Source of the DNA: DATJGR01 sp963780795
GTDB taxonomy: Bacteria; Pseudomonadota; Gammaproteobacteria; Pseudomonadales; Azotimanducaceae
Reading direction: 5' to 3'
Assembly (NCBI GenBank): GCA_963780795.1
Contig: CAWADH010000014.1
Location: forward strand, 62,001 to 126,000
Length of the DNA: 64,000 nt
In this document: piece after piece, positions 8,501 through 17,418 of the stretch
Layout of the letters: every line of letters begins with the position of its first letter
How positions within the stretch are numbered: position 1 is the stretch's first letter
Notes under the pieces: generated by a model
Database searches by the model: none
Told to the model about the DNA's origin: nothing
Seen by the model: only the letters and a program-made list of their open reading frames with translations
Position numbers and translations under genes: made by a program

Positions 8501-8760
8501 CTTTGTTTTGATTAGGTGACACTAACGGGCGGAGCGCAGCGCATCCGTGTTGGAGCGCAAGATTGGAGCGCCTGGCTACCCGAGCAACAGTCAATCAACT
8601 TCCGTGCCACGAAATCATTTCCTGCGATAACAACTACTTGCCGTGCATTACCAATAGATAGTGTAAAGACTAGCGACGGTTCTGGCCGGGCCACCATCGG
8701 GCGTGTAAACCGCGCCGACGGGCTATGATCGCCGCTCTCGCTCAACGACAGGACCCCGGC
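8501..8760. other. 260-base intergenic region, relatively AT-rich
   Basis: No gene is seen. The composition is clearly more AT-rich than the flanking coding DNA, especially 8585-8690. It is expected to hold the promoter of the epoxide-hydrolase gene and perhaps of the minus-strand ORF. I could not identify a convincing sigma-70 pair or operator repeat. Confidence 0.4.
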
Positions 8761-9714
8761 ATGGCAGACATTCGGCACCGCACGATCTCGACCAACGGCA
8801 TCTCGATGCACGTCGCGGAAGCCGGCACGGGATTCCCGGTCGTGATGTGTCACGGCTGGCCCGAGCTCTGGTACTCGTGGCGCCACCAGCTGCATGCGCT
8901 CGGCGACAACGGTTTCCGCGCGATCGCCCCGGACATGCGCGGCTACGGTCGCACCGACGCGCCGCGCGATCCGGCGCAATACACCATGAAGATCCTCTGC
9001 GCCGACATGCTCGGTCTGCTCGACGCGCTCGACATCGAGAAGGCGGTATTCGTCGGCCACGACTGGGGTGGGGCGGTGTTGTGGCAGATGGGGTTGCGTT
9101 ATCCGCGGCGGGTCGAGCGTCTGATCGGCTTGAACACGCCGTATGGTCCGCCGATACCGGGAGCGCGCCCGACGATCGCCATGCGCGATGCGTTCGGTCT
9201 GACCGACGCGACGTTCTACATGCGCTACTTCCAGAAGCCCGGCGTTGCCGAAGCCGAGTTCGAAGCCGACGTGCGCGGCAACCTCGCGAAAGTGTTCATG
9301 CCTTACACGCGCGCCGAAGATCTGTGGACGTTCGCCACGGTCGGCGGCGACGGCAGCGGAGTGCTGACGCGTGTGCCGCCGGGAAATACGTTCCTCACCG
9401 ATGCGGAACTCGACGTGTACGCCACCGAGTTCTCGCGCACCGGCTTCACCGGCGGCTTCAACTGGTATCGCGCCGCCGACCTGAATGCGGACGAGGTCGG
9501 CGCGCCGACCGGTCCGGGTCTGAGCATCACGAGCATGATGATCACCGCCGAGAACGATCTGATCCTGCGTCCCGAGATGGCGGCGCACATGCCGCAGCTC
9601 ATTCCGGGCATCCGGATGGAAAACATCCGCAACTGCGCGCACTGGACGCAGCAGGAGCGCGCGCCCGAAGTGAATGCGTTGATGCTCGACTTTCTGAAGG
9701 ATCTCGCGAAATGA
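8761..9714 (+). CDS. alpha/beta hydrolase, soluble epoxide hydrolase type
   Basis: 317 residues with the epoxide-hydrolase signature. The oxyanion-hole motif HGWPE is at residues 31-35. The nucleophile sits in GHDWGG (Asp101), the acid is Asp266 in ENDL, and the base is His294 in NCAHWTQQE. Asp as nucleophile, rather than Ser, separates it from esterases and matches epoxide hydrolases (EC 3.3.2.-) or haloalkane dehalogenase relatives; the HGxP motif favours the epoxide group. It is cytosolic and would open an epoxide to a diol. The ATG at 8761 is chosen because residues before it are not family-like. The last codon overlaps the start of tag by ATGA, so the two are co-translated. Confidence 0.9.
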   Translation: MADIRHRTISTNGISMHVAEAGTGFPVVMCHGWPELWYSWRHQLHALGDNGFRAIAPDMRGYGRTDAPRDPAQYTMKILCADMLGLLDALDIEKAVFVGHDWGGAVLWQMGLRYPRRVERLIGLNTPYGPPIPGARPTIAMRDAFGLTDATFYMRYFQKPGVAEAEFEADVRGNLAKVFMPYTRAEDLWTFATVGGDGSGVLTRVPPGNTFLTDAELDVYATEFSRTGFTGGFNWYRAADLNADEVGAPTGPGLSITSMMITAENDLILRPEMAAHMPQLIPGIRMENIRNCAHWTQQERAPEVNALMLDFLKDLAK

Positions 9715-10322
9715 CGGAGGCGCCGCAGCGCAAGCCGCGCAAAGCCGAGGAACACCCCGACGGACGCACGCGCTGCGCGTGGTGCGAAGGCGACCCGTTG
9801 ATGGTCGCGTATCACGACGAGGAGTGGGGCCGGCCGCTGCACGACGACCAGCGGCTGTTCGAGCTGCTGTGTCTGGAGGGCGCCCAGGCCGGCCTGTCGT
9901 GGCGCACGATCCTGCACAAGCGCGAGCACTACCGGAAAGCGTTCGACGGTTTCGATCCGAAGAAGATGGCGCGATACAACGACGCGAAGAAGGCGCGCCT
10001 GCTCACGAACCCGGGGATCGTGCGCAATCGGTTGAAAGTGGACGCGTTCGTAAGCAACGCGCGCGCGTATCTCGATCTGCTCGACACCGGGAACACGTTC
10101 GACGATTACCTGTGGCAGTTCACGAACGGAAAGGTCATCCGCAACCGGTTCCGTTCGCTGGCCGAGTTTCCGGTGTCTACGCCGCAGAGCGATGCGATGA
10201 GCAAAGATCTGAAGAAGAAAGGCTTCAAGTTCATCGGCACGACGATCTGTTACGCCTTTATGCAGGCTTCAGGACGCGTCGACGATCACCAACGAGGATG
10301 CTGGGTGGCGGACACCCAATAG
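9711..10322 (+). CDS. tag: DNA-3-methyladenine glycosylase I
   Basis: 203 residues, Tag family (EC 3.2.2.20): removes 3-methyladenine from alkylated DNA. Seen in the sequence: RCAWCEGDPLMVAYHDEEWG near the N-terminus (zinc ligands Cys22 and His35, catalytic-type Glu38), FELLCLEGAQAGLSW, and DDHQRGC at the end (zinc ligands His193 and Cys197). This reproduces the four zinc ligands known in the E. coli enzyme. There is an N-terminal extension of about 18 charged residues. The start overlaps the epoxide-hydrolase stop (ATGA at 9711-9714). The pairing of an epoxide-removing enzyme with an alkylation-repair enzyme is suggestive, but a shared purpose is inference. Confidence 0.95.
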   Translation: MTEAPQRKPRKAEEHPDGRTRCAWCEGDPLMVAYHDEEWGRPLHDDQRLFELLCLEGAQAGLSWRTILHKREHYRKAFDGFDPKKMARYNDAKKARLLTNPGIVRNRLKVDAFVSNARAYLDLLDTGNTFDDYLWQFTNGKVIRNRFRSLAEFPVSTPQSDAMSKDLKKKGFKFIGTTICYAFMQASGRVDDHQRGCWVADTQ

Positions 10323-10334
10323 AACGCAACGCGC

Positions 10335-11201
10335 TCACGCGGCGACGCGAACGAAACGTTCCAGTTCCTTCAGTTTGTCCGTCACGGCGTCCGGCTTTTG
10401 AGATCCGAGCTGCGCAACGACCCGGTCCACGCCGAGATCGGCGAAGCCGCGCAGCATGTCGTCGCTCACGCGATACGGCGGTGTGACCACGATCTGAAAG
10501 CCGTCGCGCGACCTGCCTTCCGCGGCAAGTGCCTTGTCGAGCTGCTGCAGCACGGGCGCGGTCTGCTCCGGGCCGATCGCAAAGCCGTACCAGCCCGCTC
10601 CGTAACGCGCGGCGCGACGCAGCGCCGCTGCGCTGTGCCCGCCAACGAGAATCGGCGGGTGTGGTTTCTGCACCGGCTTCGGATCGAGCCGGCAATCGGC
10701 GAGCTGAAAGTGTTTGCCCTGGTAGTTGGCGACCGGTTGCGTCCACAGGCGCGTGACCATCTCGAGAAATTCGTCGCTGCGCGCGCCGCGGTCTTCCCAG
10801 CTGTAGCCGCTCGCCAGCACTTCCTCTTTGCACCAGCCGACGCCGATGCCGAAGTCGATACGCCCGCCCGACAGCCAGTCGAGCGTGGTGAATTCCTTTG
10901 CGGTATAGAGCGGATTGCGCTGCGAGATCAGCGCGATGCCGGTGCCGAAGCGAATCGTCTTCGTGACGGAGGCGAGAAAGCCGAACGTTGCCACTGTGTC
11001 GAGCATGCCGGCGCCTTCCGGAACGGGCAGTTTGCCGTCCCGCGAACCGGGATACGGAAACTCGGTGCGGTCGAACAACACGACGTGTTCGCCCATCCAG
11101 ATCGAGTCGAGTCCCGCCGACTCCGCGCGACGTCCGAAATCGGCAATGAACTGCGGCGTGCATTGCGGCGACATGAACGTTGCGAACACTCCGATCTTCA
11201 T
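10335..11201 (-). CDS. LLM-class (luciferase-like) flavin/F420-dependent oxidoreductase
   Basis: 288 residues of the bacterial luciferase-like monooxygenase fold. The start MKIGVFATFM has GGGAGA upstream, so an in-frame extension to 11387 is rejected. Family marks include FGRRAESAGLDSIWMGEHVV, KTIRFGTGIALISQRNPLYTAKEFTTLDWLSGGRIDFGIGVGW (given here in short pieces along residues 80-130) and PHPPILVGG. These match the group annotated as probable F420-dependent TIGR03619-like oxidoreductases. Whether it uses F420 or FMN cannot be decided from sequence alone; no F420 biosynthesis gene is in this window. Its stop is 12 bases from the tag stop (convergent). Confidence 0.85.
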   Translation of the reverse strand: MKIGVFATFMSPQCTPQFIADFGRRAESAGLDSIWMGEHVVLFDRTEFPYPGSRDGKLPVPEGAGMLDTVATFGFLASVTKTIRFGTGIALISQRNPLYTAKEFTTLDWLSGGRIDFGIGVGWCKEEVLASGYSWEDRGARSDEFLEMVTRLWTQPVANYQGKHFQLADCRLDPKPVQKPHPPILVGGHSAAALRRAARYGAGWYGFAIGPEQTAPVLQQLDKALAAEGRSRDGFQIVVTPPYRVSDDMLRGFADLGVDRVVAQLGSQKPDAVTDKLKELERFVRVAA

Positions 11202-11235
11202 CGTTATCTCCCGTAGTGCTTCGAGCCCGCAACCT

Positions 11236-12474
11236 TCAACGCGCGACCAGTGCTTTGCCGTCGATCTCGCGAATCGCCGGTCGCGTGACGCCGACGAGCA
11301 GCGTGACCAATAAAAATGCGCTGGCGCCGAACGCGACCGCGGCCACCAGCGTGGTCTCGTGCGCGATCGCGCCGAGCAGCAGTCCACCGAGCGGCATCAG
11401 GCTGTAGGTGATCGAGTGTACGCCCATGACGCGACCGCGCAGCGCATCGGGCACTTCGAGCTGCATCACGCTCATCGAGCAGATCATGAACACCGACGCG
11501 CAGACGGACGACGCGAACGCCGTGAACAGCGCGAAACCGTACCAGCCGTATTGCACCGCAACGGCGAAGCCGTACAGCGAGACGCTGGACAGCAGCGCAC
11601 CTGCCAGCAGCACGAAACCGAGCGAGCGCGAGTGCTGCATGCCGCCGACTGCGAGCGTGCCCACCACCGAACCGACGCCGGTCGCCGACAGCAGGAAGCC
11701 GTAACCCGTTTCGCTCGCCTCGAGATGCAGGGCGAACGCCGGCATCAGCTGCATGTATGCGCTGACGAAGAACATGCCGGCGTACGACAGCAGAATCAGC
11801 CAGCGGAACAACTCGTGCCCGGCGATGAAGTCGAGCCCCTGCTGGATCTGATACAGCGTCGAGCCGCCGCGCGTGCCGGGAAGTGCGAGCGGAATCGCCA
11901 GCATCACGAAGAACATCACCACGAACCCGAGACCCGAGAGCGCGAACAGAAACGCCGTGCTCGTTGCGGCGATGAGCACGCCGCCGAGCGCCGGCATGAT
12001 CATCCGCGTCGATTGCCACAGCACCGAATTGAGCGCTACCGCCGACATCAGACCCGGGCGTTCGATCAGGTGTGGAAACAACGCCTGACGCGTGGGCCAT
12101 TCGATGCCCGAGATGAGCGACGTGAGCGCCGCGATCGTCATGACGTGCCACACGCGCACCTGTCCGGTGGCGTCGAGTACTGCGAGCGAGAACAACAGCA
12201 TGGCCGTAAGCGTCGAAGTGATGAGGATGATCTTGCGCTTGTCGAACCGGTCCGCGACGACGCCGCCGAACAGCGACATCAGAATGTTCGGTAAAGCCGC
12301 GGCGGCGCCGAGCAGTCCGAGGTCGAGCGCCGATCCCGTGAGTTTGAACACCAGCCAGCCCTGCGCGAGCGTGACCAGTTGTGTGCCGCCCACCGACGCG
12401 AACGACGCGAACCAGTAACGGCGATAGAGCGGATACCCGAGCGCCGGATAGCGGGTGAGGAGCGCGGATTTCAC
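11236..12474 (-). CDS. MFS transporter, enterobactin-exporter-like (MFS_3)
   Basis: About 412 residues with roughly twelve hydrophobic segments. YPLYRRYWFASFASVGGTQLVTLAQGWLV opens the first helix (in short pieces: YPLYRRYWF, GGTQLV), then FGGVVADRFDKRKIILIT between helices 2 and 3 and EVPDALRGRVMGVHSITYSL in the second half. This is the exporter group that includes EntS; the substrate is unknown. GTG at 12474 (VKSALLTRYPAL) is preferred because the residues further upstream (to 12564) are Arg-rich and do not look like family protein. It ends 34 bases from the LLM-type gene start, so the two may be one operon. It is divergent from the sulfotransferase-like gene. Confidence 0.85.
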   Translation of the reverse strand: MKSALLTRYPALGYPLYRRYWFASFASVGGTQLVTLAQGWLVFKLTGSALDLGLLGAAAALPNILMSLFGGVVADRFDKRKIILITSTLTAMLLFSLAVLDATGQVRVWHVMTIAALTSLISGIEWPTRQALFPHLIERPGLMSAVALNSVLWQSTRMIMPALGGVLIAATSTAFLFALSGLGFVVMFFVMLAIPLALPGTRGGSTLYQIQQGLDFIAGHELFRWLILLSYAGMFFVSAYMQLMPAFALHLEASETGYGFLLSATGVGSVVGTLAVGGMQHSRSLGFVLLAGALLSSVSLYGFAVAVQYGWYGFALFTAFASSVCASVFMICSMSVMQLEVPDALRGRVMGVHSITYSLMPLGGLLLGAIAHETTLVAAVAFGASAFLLVTLLVGVTRPAIREIDGKALVAR

Positions 12475-12568
12475 TGCGAGCCCGACGGGAAGCCAGCGCG
12501 CAGTTAACGGTGGAACGCCGGTGCGGCGCAAGGGTAGCCTACGTCGACCGCACGACAGCAGCACTTGG

Positions 12569-13267
12569 ATGAAGGTGATCGGCTCAGGCTTCGGACGAAC
12601 CGGTACGCTGTCGTTGCAGGCCGCGCTGCAGCAGCTCGGGTTCGGGCCGTGCTATCACATGGTCGAGGTGATCAAACATCGCGGTCATCCGCAGACATGG
12701 CTGCGGATCGCGCGCGGCGAGCGGCCGGACTGGCGCGAGCTGTTTCGCAACTTCGAAGCGACCGTCGACTTTCCCGCGTGCGTCTACTACGCCGATCTGC
12801 TGCGCGAGTTTCCGAACGCGAAGGTCGTGCACTCGGTGCGAAGCAAGGCGGATTGGTATCGCAGCAGCTACGAGACGATCTTTCAGTCGCGCACGGTGTT
12901 TCCGTCCTGGCTGCGGCGCGCGAGCAGTCTGATCGGCGGGTTGCTCGAAATGACGGAGCGGATCGTCTGGAACGGCGTGTTCGAGGGGCGCTTCGAAGAT
13001 GCGCAGCGCGCGCAGGAAATCTTCGACGAACATACGGCGCGGGTACGCGACACGGTTCCAGCGGAGAAACTGCTCGTGTACGACGTGCGCGACGGGTGGC
13101 CGCCGTTGTGCCGCTTCCTCGGCGTGCCGGTACCGGACACGCCGTTTCCGAACGTGAACGACCGCGCTTCGATGCTCCGGCAGATCCGCGTGCTGCGCGT
13201 CGTCACGCGGGCGATTCCGTGGCTGCTCCTCGCGCTGACGGTCGGACTGTTGCTTGGCTACGTGTAG
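12569..13267 (+). CDS. sulfotransferase-family protein with C-terminal membrane anchor
   Basis: 232 residues. The start carries a P-loop-like PAPS-binding motif, VIGSGFGRTGTLSLQAAL (residues 3-20), then GPCYHMVEV and KVVHSVRSKADWYRSS, the 3'-phosphate-binding-type segment, as in the NAD-dependent-epimerase/sulfotransferase group common in soil bacteria and fungi. The last 20 residues (AIPWLLLALTVGLLLGYV) form a single membrane helix, so the enzyme is probably tethered to the inner membrane facing the cytosol. Substrate unknown. ATG at 12569 is chosen because the P-loop begins directly after it; the ribosome site is weak. Confidence 0.85.
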   Translation: MKVIGSGFGRTGTLSLQAALQQLGFGPCYHMVEVIKHRGHPQTWLRIARGERPDWRELFRNFEATVDFPACVYYADLLREFPNAKVVHSVRSKADWYRSSYETIFQSRTVFPSWLRRASSLIGGLLEMTERIVWNGVFEGRFEDAQRAQEIFDEHTARVRDTVPAEKLLVYDVRDGWPPLCRFLGVPVPDTPFPNVNDRASMLRQIRVLRVVTRAIPWLLLALTVGLLLGYV

Positions 13268-13349
13268 GCGGATCGGCATCCGTTCGTGTCGGCCCGCATT
13301 CGGCGCGGCCGCGGTCCTATGATCGGCTCACCGTTCAGGGGGTCGGCCG

Positions 13350-14369
13350 ATGTCGTCTGAAACCCACTTCGAAGCGAAGCGTCTGCTCGGTACCTCGATC
13401 CGCGACCTCGGGCTCACCATCGAAGGAACCGACCTCGAGTCGTTGATCAGCGCCTTCGAGGAAGAACTCGAACGCGCCGGCATCGAGCGCGTGAAACCGC
13501 GCTTCTATCTATCGGACGAATGGGGCGTTCCGTTCGAAACGATCTCGATCGGCATTCCGTTCTATCTCGCACGTGCGGACCTCACTGCGTTGCATGCGGA
13601 GCGCGCCGGACATCTCGAAGGCGTCGGCCCCGCCGATTTTCTGCGCTACCTGCGTCACGAGATGGGACACGTCGTCAACTACGCATATCGACTGTACGAA
13701 CAACCCGACTGGGTGGCGCAGTTCGGTGCGATGACGCAACCGTATCTGGAGGAATACCACCCGGAACCGTTCAGTCACCGGTTCGTGCGGCACCTACCCG
13801 GCTGGTACGCGCAGAAACATCCCGACGAGGATTGGGCCGAGACGTTCGCGGTGTGGCTCACGCCCGGACACGACTGGCGCGCCGACTACGCGGCTTTTCC
13901 CGTTGCGCTCGGCAAGCTCGAGTTCTGTGCGAGAACGATGGAGGCGTTGCGCTCGCGCGACCCGATCGTCGTTGCAACCGAGCGCGACGACGACGTCGGT
14001 CAACTGCAGGATTCGCTGGCTGCGCACTACGAAGAGGAACCGGAGATCGAGCCGTTGCCGCCGGGACTCGACGGCGCGCTGCGGTCGATCTTCGAGGACG
14101 CGGCCGTCGCCGCGGCGACTTCGATGATGCGACTGCCCGCACACGGACTGATCCTCTTGATGGAGGCCGATCTGGTCGCAAACGTGTTCCGCTGGACCGG
14201 GCATTTTCCCGACCGGACTCGACGGCTGTTGAAGCATCTCGCGGAGCGCGCTCAGGCGCTGAATCTGGTCTATCTGGTAGAGCACGAGATATCGACCACG
14301 ATCGCCATCACCACGCTGGTCACTGCGCTGGCGATGAACCACGTGCACCGGGGAACTTATTCTTCCTGA
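13350..14369 (+). CDS. putative zinc metallopeptidase (Peptidase_Mx-like)
   Basis: 339 residues. A zincin motif HEMGH lies at 103-107 (LRHEMGHVVNYAYRL), and HPDEDWAETFAVWL at 157-170 can supply the third zinc ligand (Glu160 or Glu164). The spacing and the EDWAETFA motif resemble the family labelled putative zinc-binding metallopeptidase, whose members are otherwise uncharacterised. No signal peptide is visible, so it is probably cytosolic. The C-terminal 130 residues have a helical part (EDAAVAAATSMMRLPAHGLILLMEADLV) and no motif I know. Its last 13 bases overlap the end of the next gene on the other strand. Confidence 0.75.
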   Translation: MSSETHFEAKRLLGTSIRDLGLTIEGTDLESLISAFEEELERAGIERVKPRFYLSDEWGVPFETISIGIPFYLARADLTALHAERAGHLEGVGPADFLRYLRHEMGHVVNYAYRLYEQPDWVAQFGAMTQPYLEEYHPEPFSHRFVRHLPGWYAQKHPDEDWAETFAVWLTPGHDWRADYAAFPVALGKLEFCARTMEALRSRDPIVVATERDDDVGQLQDSLAAHYEEEPEIEPLPPGLDGALRSIFEDAAVAAATSMMRLPAHGLILLMEADLVANVFRWTGHFPDRTRRLLKHLAERAQALNLVYLVEHEISTTIAITTLVTALAMNHVHRGTYSS

Positions 14370-16069
14370 CGGGCGTGCCACGGGGCGCGCGCATGCTTCA
14401 GTTGCGACCAGACCGGCCGCCGGCCGCGATAGTGTCGTTGCCGTTCGATCCAGCAGCTGCGTTCGCGCTGAACGGCATCGTTCGGATCGATGTGCGGTTC
14501 CTCCAACGCTTTCCACAGAAGCGGATGGATCCGGTGGCGGTGCCATTCCATCGGATCGGACTGCGCGTCCGGCCGCGGGTCCATCGACGCCGCGTCGTGC
14601 ACGCGCTCGATGAAGCCGCCTACCGCTTCCCGCGCGATTGCGTACTGTTCACGCGGCGGCAGTGCGTGCCATGCCGCCCAGAACAGCGGTTCCGGTTCGA
14701 TGCGATCGGATCGGATCCGTCCGGCTGAGGCTTCCAGATTCGCTGCCCGCGCCTGCTCGTGCAGGCGGTCGAGCACCGCGCTGGCCCCGTACCGTTTCAG
14801 GGTCGCTTCCGCTTCGCCATGAAGCTGGTCCTGATGTAACGAAGTGGCGATGCGCAGGCGCGGATGCGCCTGGAGATATCGCGCGTGGTGGACGTCGAGC
14901 AGCAGTGCTTCGACGAAGTCGCGCGCGCTCGTACGGCACATCTGCGCGCGGTTCTCCCAGCTCGCTTCGGTGGTCAGATGTGCAACATCGAGCGGACAGT
15001 CGAGATCCGGAATGCGTTCCGCTTCGAGCACCTTGCCGCTCTTCACGTGCAGTTCGCCGGCGATCTGCAGCCGATTCAGATTGCCTTCGCTATAACGCAT
15101 CACCTGATCGGGCTTGTAACCATCTTCGTCGGGGGGCGATTGCCAGTAGCCGGGGTCGATGTTCTGCGCCGCGAGCCGCACGGTTCTGCCGAACGCGAAG
15201 TTCGTCTGGAACACCTCGCGCGCGGTTCCGGTAGGACCGCTGCGTGCATCCATCAGCGACGTATCCGAGCCTCGCGCGGGACCGAAGCCGCGATCGAGAT
15301 AGGCATTCTCGGCGGTCAGGACACCGTTCAGTCGCGGATGAAACCGGCCTTCCCAGTAAGCAGCGATGACCCTATTGAACGCAGCCAGGCGCCGCTGCGT
15401 TGCGCGGAACGCGCGATCGTCCGGATTCGGCCAGTCCATGATCCACGTCGCGAGCTCGGGGTGGCTCGCCTTGTATGCGATGTCGTCTGCCAGAAGGCTG
15501 CCCGTGAGGAACGTTTTTGCCGACAGCGAAAATTGTCCGCCGCCGTGCGCGATCGAACACGACAGGCCGAGCTTCTGCGGAACCTTCCAGATGAAGTGAT
15601 GCAGGAACGCAACGAACCGTTCGTCGTAGAACCAGGCGAGCGGCACCGGCTTGATGCTGTATTCGAACGTTTCCGGATCGAGCGAAACGCGCGCCTCGAA
15701 CGGTTCTGCATTGGCATCGGGCCAATGGAACACGAGGTTCTGGCGACGCACCTGCCACTGGTCGAGATCGGCGTTGCGCTCGACGCGGGCGAACATGCAA
15801 TGCGGGTGTCCGGCCGCGCGGTGCTTTCGGTATTTGCGCTTGATCTCGTTGGCGACCCGCTGTTGCGTTTCGAGCATGTAGCGGTCGAGGAAATACGCGT
15901 CTTCGCCGCCGGGCTTCGCAGCCATCTTCTGCCACTTGGCGACGGACTTGCGGCTTTGAAACGTGGGCTCCATGCCGACCCAGGCCGTATCGAATCCGGT
16001 TGCTGTGGGGTCCTTGTGGCGTGCCAGCGCCGCCATCATCGGATCGGTGTCGACCTGCTGTGTCTTCAC
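14357..16069 (-). CDS. hypothetical protein, 570 residues
   Basis: A long soluble protein that I do not recognise. It starts with GTG at 16069; an ATG ten codons later (MMAAL) is a second possible start. Visible features: DAYFLDRYMLETQQRVANEI and a basic KRKYRKHRAAGH stretch near residue 80, a glycine-rich SIAHGGGQFSLS at about 180, PARGSDTSLMDARSGPTG and RTVRLAAQNIDPG in the middle, and a His/Trp-rich C-terminus with RHRIHPLLWKALEEPH. The GGGQFSLS and GSDTSL pieces could be nucleotide-binding turns, but that is a guess. Frame integrity over 570 codons and typical codon use support a real gene. It overlaps the metallopeptidase gene tail to tail by 13 bases. Confidence 0.75.
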   Translation of the reverse strand: MKTQQVDTDPMMAALARHKDPTATGFDTAWVGMEPTFQSRKSVAKWQKMAAKPGGEDAYFLDRYMLETQQRVANEIKRKYRKHRAAGHPHCMFARVERNADLDQWQVRRQNLVFHWPDANAEPFEARVSLDPETFEYSIKPVPLAWFYDERFVAFLHHFIWKVPQKLGLSCSIAHGGGQFSLSAKTFLTGSLLADDIAYKASHPELATWIMDWPNPDDRAFRATQRRLAAFNRVIAAYWEGRFHPRLNGVLTAENAYLDRGFGPARGSDTSLMDARSGPTGTAREVFQTNFAFGRTVRLAAQNIDPGYWQSPPDEDGYKPDQVMRYSEGNLNRLQIAGELHVKSGKVLEAERIPDLDCPLDVAHLTTEASWENRAQMCRTSARDFVEALLLDVHHARYLQAHPRLRIATSLHQDQLHGEAEATLKRYGASAVLDRLHEQARAANLEASAGRIRSDRIEPEPLFWAAWHALPPREQYAIAREAVGGFIERVHDAASMDPRPDAQSDPMEWHRHRIHPLLWKALEEPHIDPNDAVQRERSCWIERQRHYRGRRPVWSQLKHARAPWHARQEE

Positions 16070-16150
16070 GCTGCGCGATCGGGATGAGCAGCCAAGAGAA
16101 TCTGCGCAACGCTCGCAACGGTCCGTACGTCGCCGTACACAACGGGCGCG

Positions 16151-17356
16151 TCAGCCGTCGGCGCCGTGCACCGCCACGCGCTTGCCGATCCAGTGCATCG
16201 ATATGAACAACAGCAGATACATCACGGCGGCCACCGCGTAGGGCAGCGCGCTGTTGATCTGATACAACGCGCCGCCCAACAGCGGACCCAGTGTGAAACC
16301 GAGCGGCCCGCATGAGCCTGCCACGCCTGCGACCGAACCCTGTTCCTGCGGCGACACCGACAACGATGCGCCGGCCATGAATCCTGGACCGGCCATACCC
16401 ATCCCGAGACCGAGGATCATCATCGCGATGGACAGCATCAGTTGCGAATCGGCGAGCGCCATGATCGAGAACGCGACGATGAGCAGCGGCATCGCGAGCC
16501 GCAGCAGCGTGAACGGCGACACGCTGATGCGCTGCACGATGGCGAACTGCGCGATGAGCGAACACGCGGCCGACAGCATCATCGCAAAGCCGAACTTCTG
16601 CGCGGTCTCGCGCGCCGAAAGTCCGAGCATGTCCTGAAACCTGAAACCCATGGTCTGCTGCACCAGCGCCGTGCCGGTGAACATCAGCACGCCGACGATG
16701 ACGAACGGCAGGATGCGCGGGTCGGTGTACTTCATCCGCGCGGGGCGGGTGCCGGAATGATGGCGCGGCGGTTCCGGCAGAAACCGCCACACGAACAGGC
16801 CGTTCAGGAACGCGACCGCCGCCATGACCCACAACGGCGTCAACAGCGAGAACATCGCCAGGCTCGCCACGGCCGGGCCAAGAATCGAGCCGACGTTGTT
16901 GGCGGCGCCGGCCGCACCCATCCCCTTAGTGCGCGTCGTTGGGTCGGTGATGTCGGCCATGTACGCGTTCGCGGCCGGCATCGACGCCGACATCACGCTC
17001 GCGTGCATCATGCGCGCCACGATGAGCGCGCCGAACAGCAGCGTGCCGGTGAGCACGCGCGACAGTCCCGCATACAACACCGAGTTGAACAGCAGCGTGC
17101 CGGCGCTGAATCCGAACAGGCCGACCATGATGACGCGTTTGCGGCCCCACACGTCGCTGACGCGGCCCCAGAGGGGACTCGACAGAAACACGGTCAGCGA
17201 CGACGCCGCGATGATGCTGGTGATCTGGATTTCGGTGAGGCCGATTTCACGACCGAGCGGTGCGAGCACCGGGAACAGCACCGTGAAGCCCATGCCGATA
17301 CAGACGAGCGAGAACAGCAGTGTGCGTCGCGCCTGGGTCGGCGAAAAGGAATCCAT
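16151..17356 (-). CDS. MFS transporter, DHA1/TetA-like
   Basis: About 401 residues with twelve predicted membrane helices. The motif A region is LWGRVSDVWGRKRVIMVGLFGF between helices 2 and 3, the hallmark of drug:proton antiporters; motif C-like glycines occur in AANNVGSILGPAVASLAMF. ATG at 17356 (MDSFSPTQARR) is preferred over 17371. The substrate is unknown; a small organic acid or drug is plausible for this group. It is followed downstream by the 570-residue hypothetical gene and preceded, 62 bases upstream on the same strand, by the MaoC gene. Confidence 0.88.
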   Translation of the reverse strand: MDSFSPTQARRTLLFSLVCIGMGFTVLFPVLAPLGREIGLTEIQITSIIAASSLTVFLSSPLWGRVSDVWGRKRVIMVGLFGFSAGTLLFNSVLYAGLSRVLTGTLLFGALIVARMMHASVMSASMPAANAYMADITDPTTRTKGMGAAGAANNVGSILGPAVASLAMFSLLTPLWVMAAVAFLNGLFVWRFLPEPPRHHSGTRPARMKYTDPRILPFVIVGVLMFTGTALVQQTMGFRFQDMLGLSARETAQKFGFAMMLSAACSLIAQFAIVQRISVSPFTLLRLAMPLLIVAFSIMALADSQLMLSIAMMILGLGMGMAGPGFMAGASLSVSPQEQGSVAGVAGSCGPLGFTLGPLLGGALYQINSALPYAVAAVMYLLLFISMHWIGKRVAVHGADG

Positions 17357-17418
17357 CAGCGGGTTCCGCAAGGCGAAGCGCGCGAGTCTACCTCAGTCGC
17401 CCGACGCAGGGTCGGGAC

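Noticed and set aside
14864..16087. 407-codon plus-strand frame
   Set aside because: Antisense to the 570-residue hypothetical. The minus-strand reading is preferred for its longer intact frame, codon use and lower Arg content, though neither strand has a recognised family.
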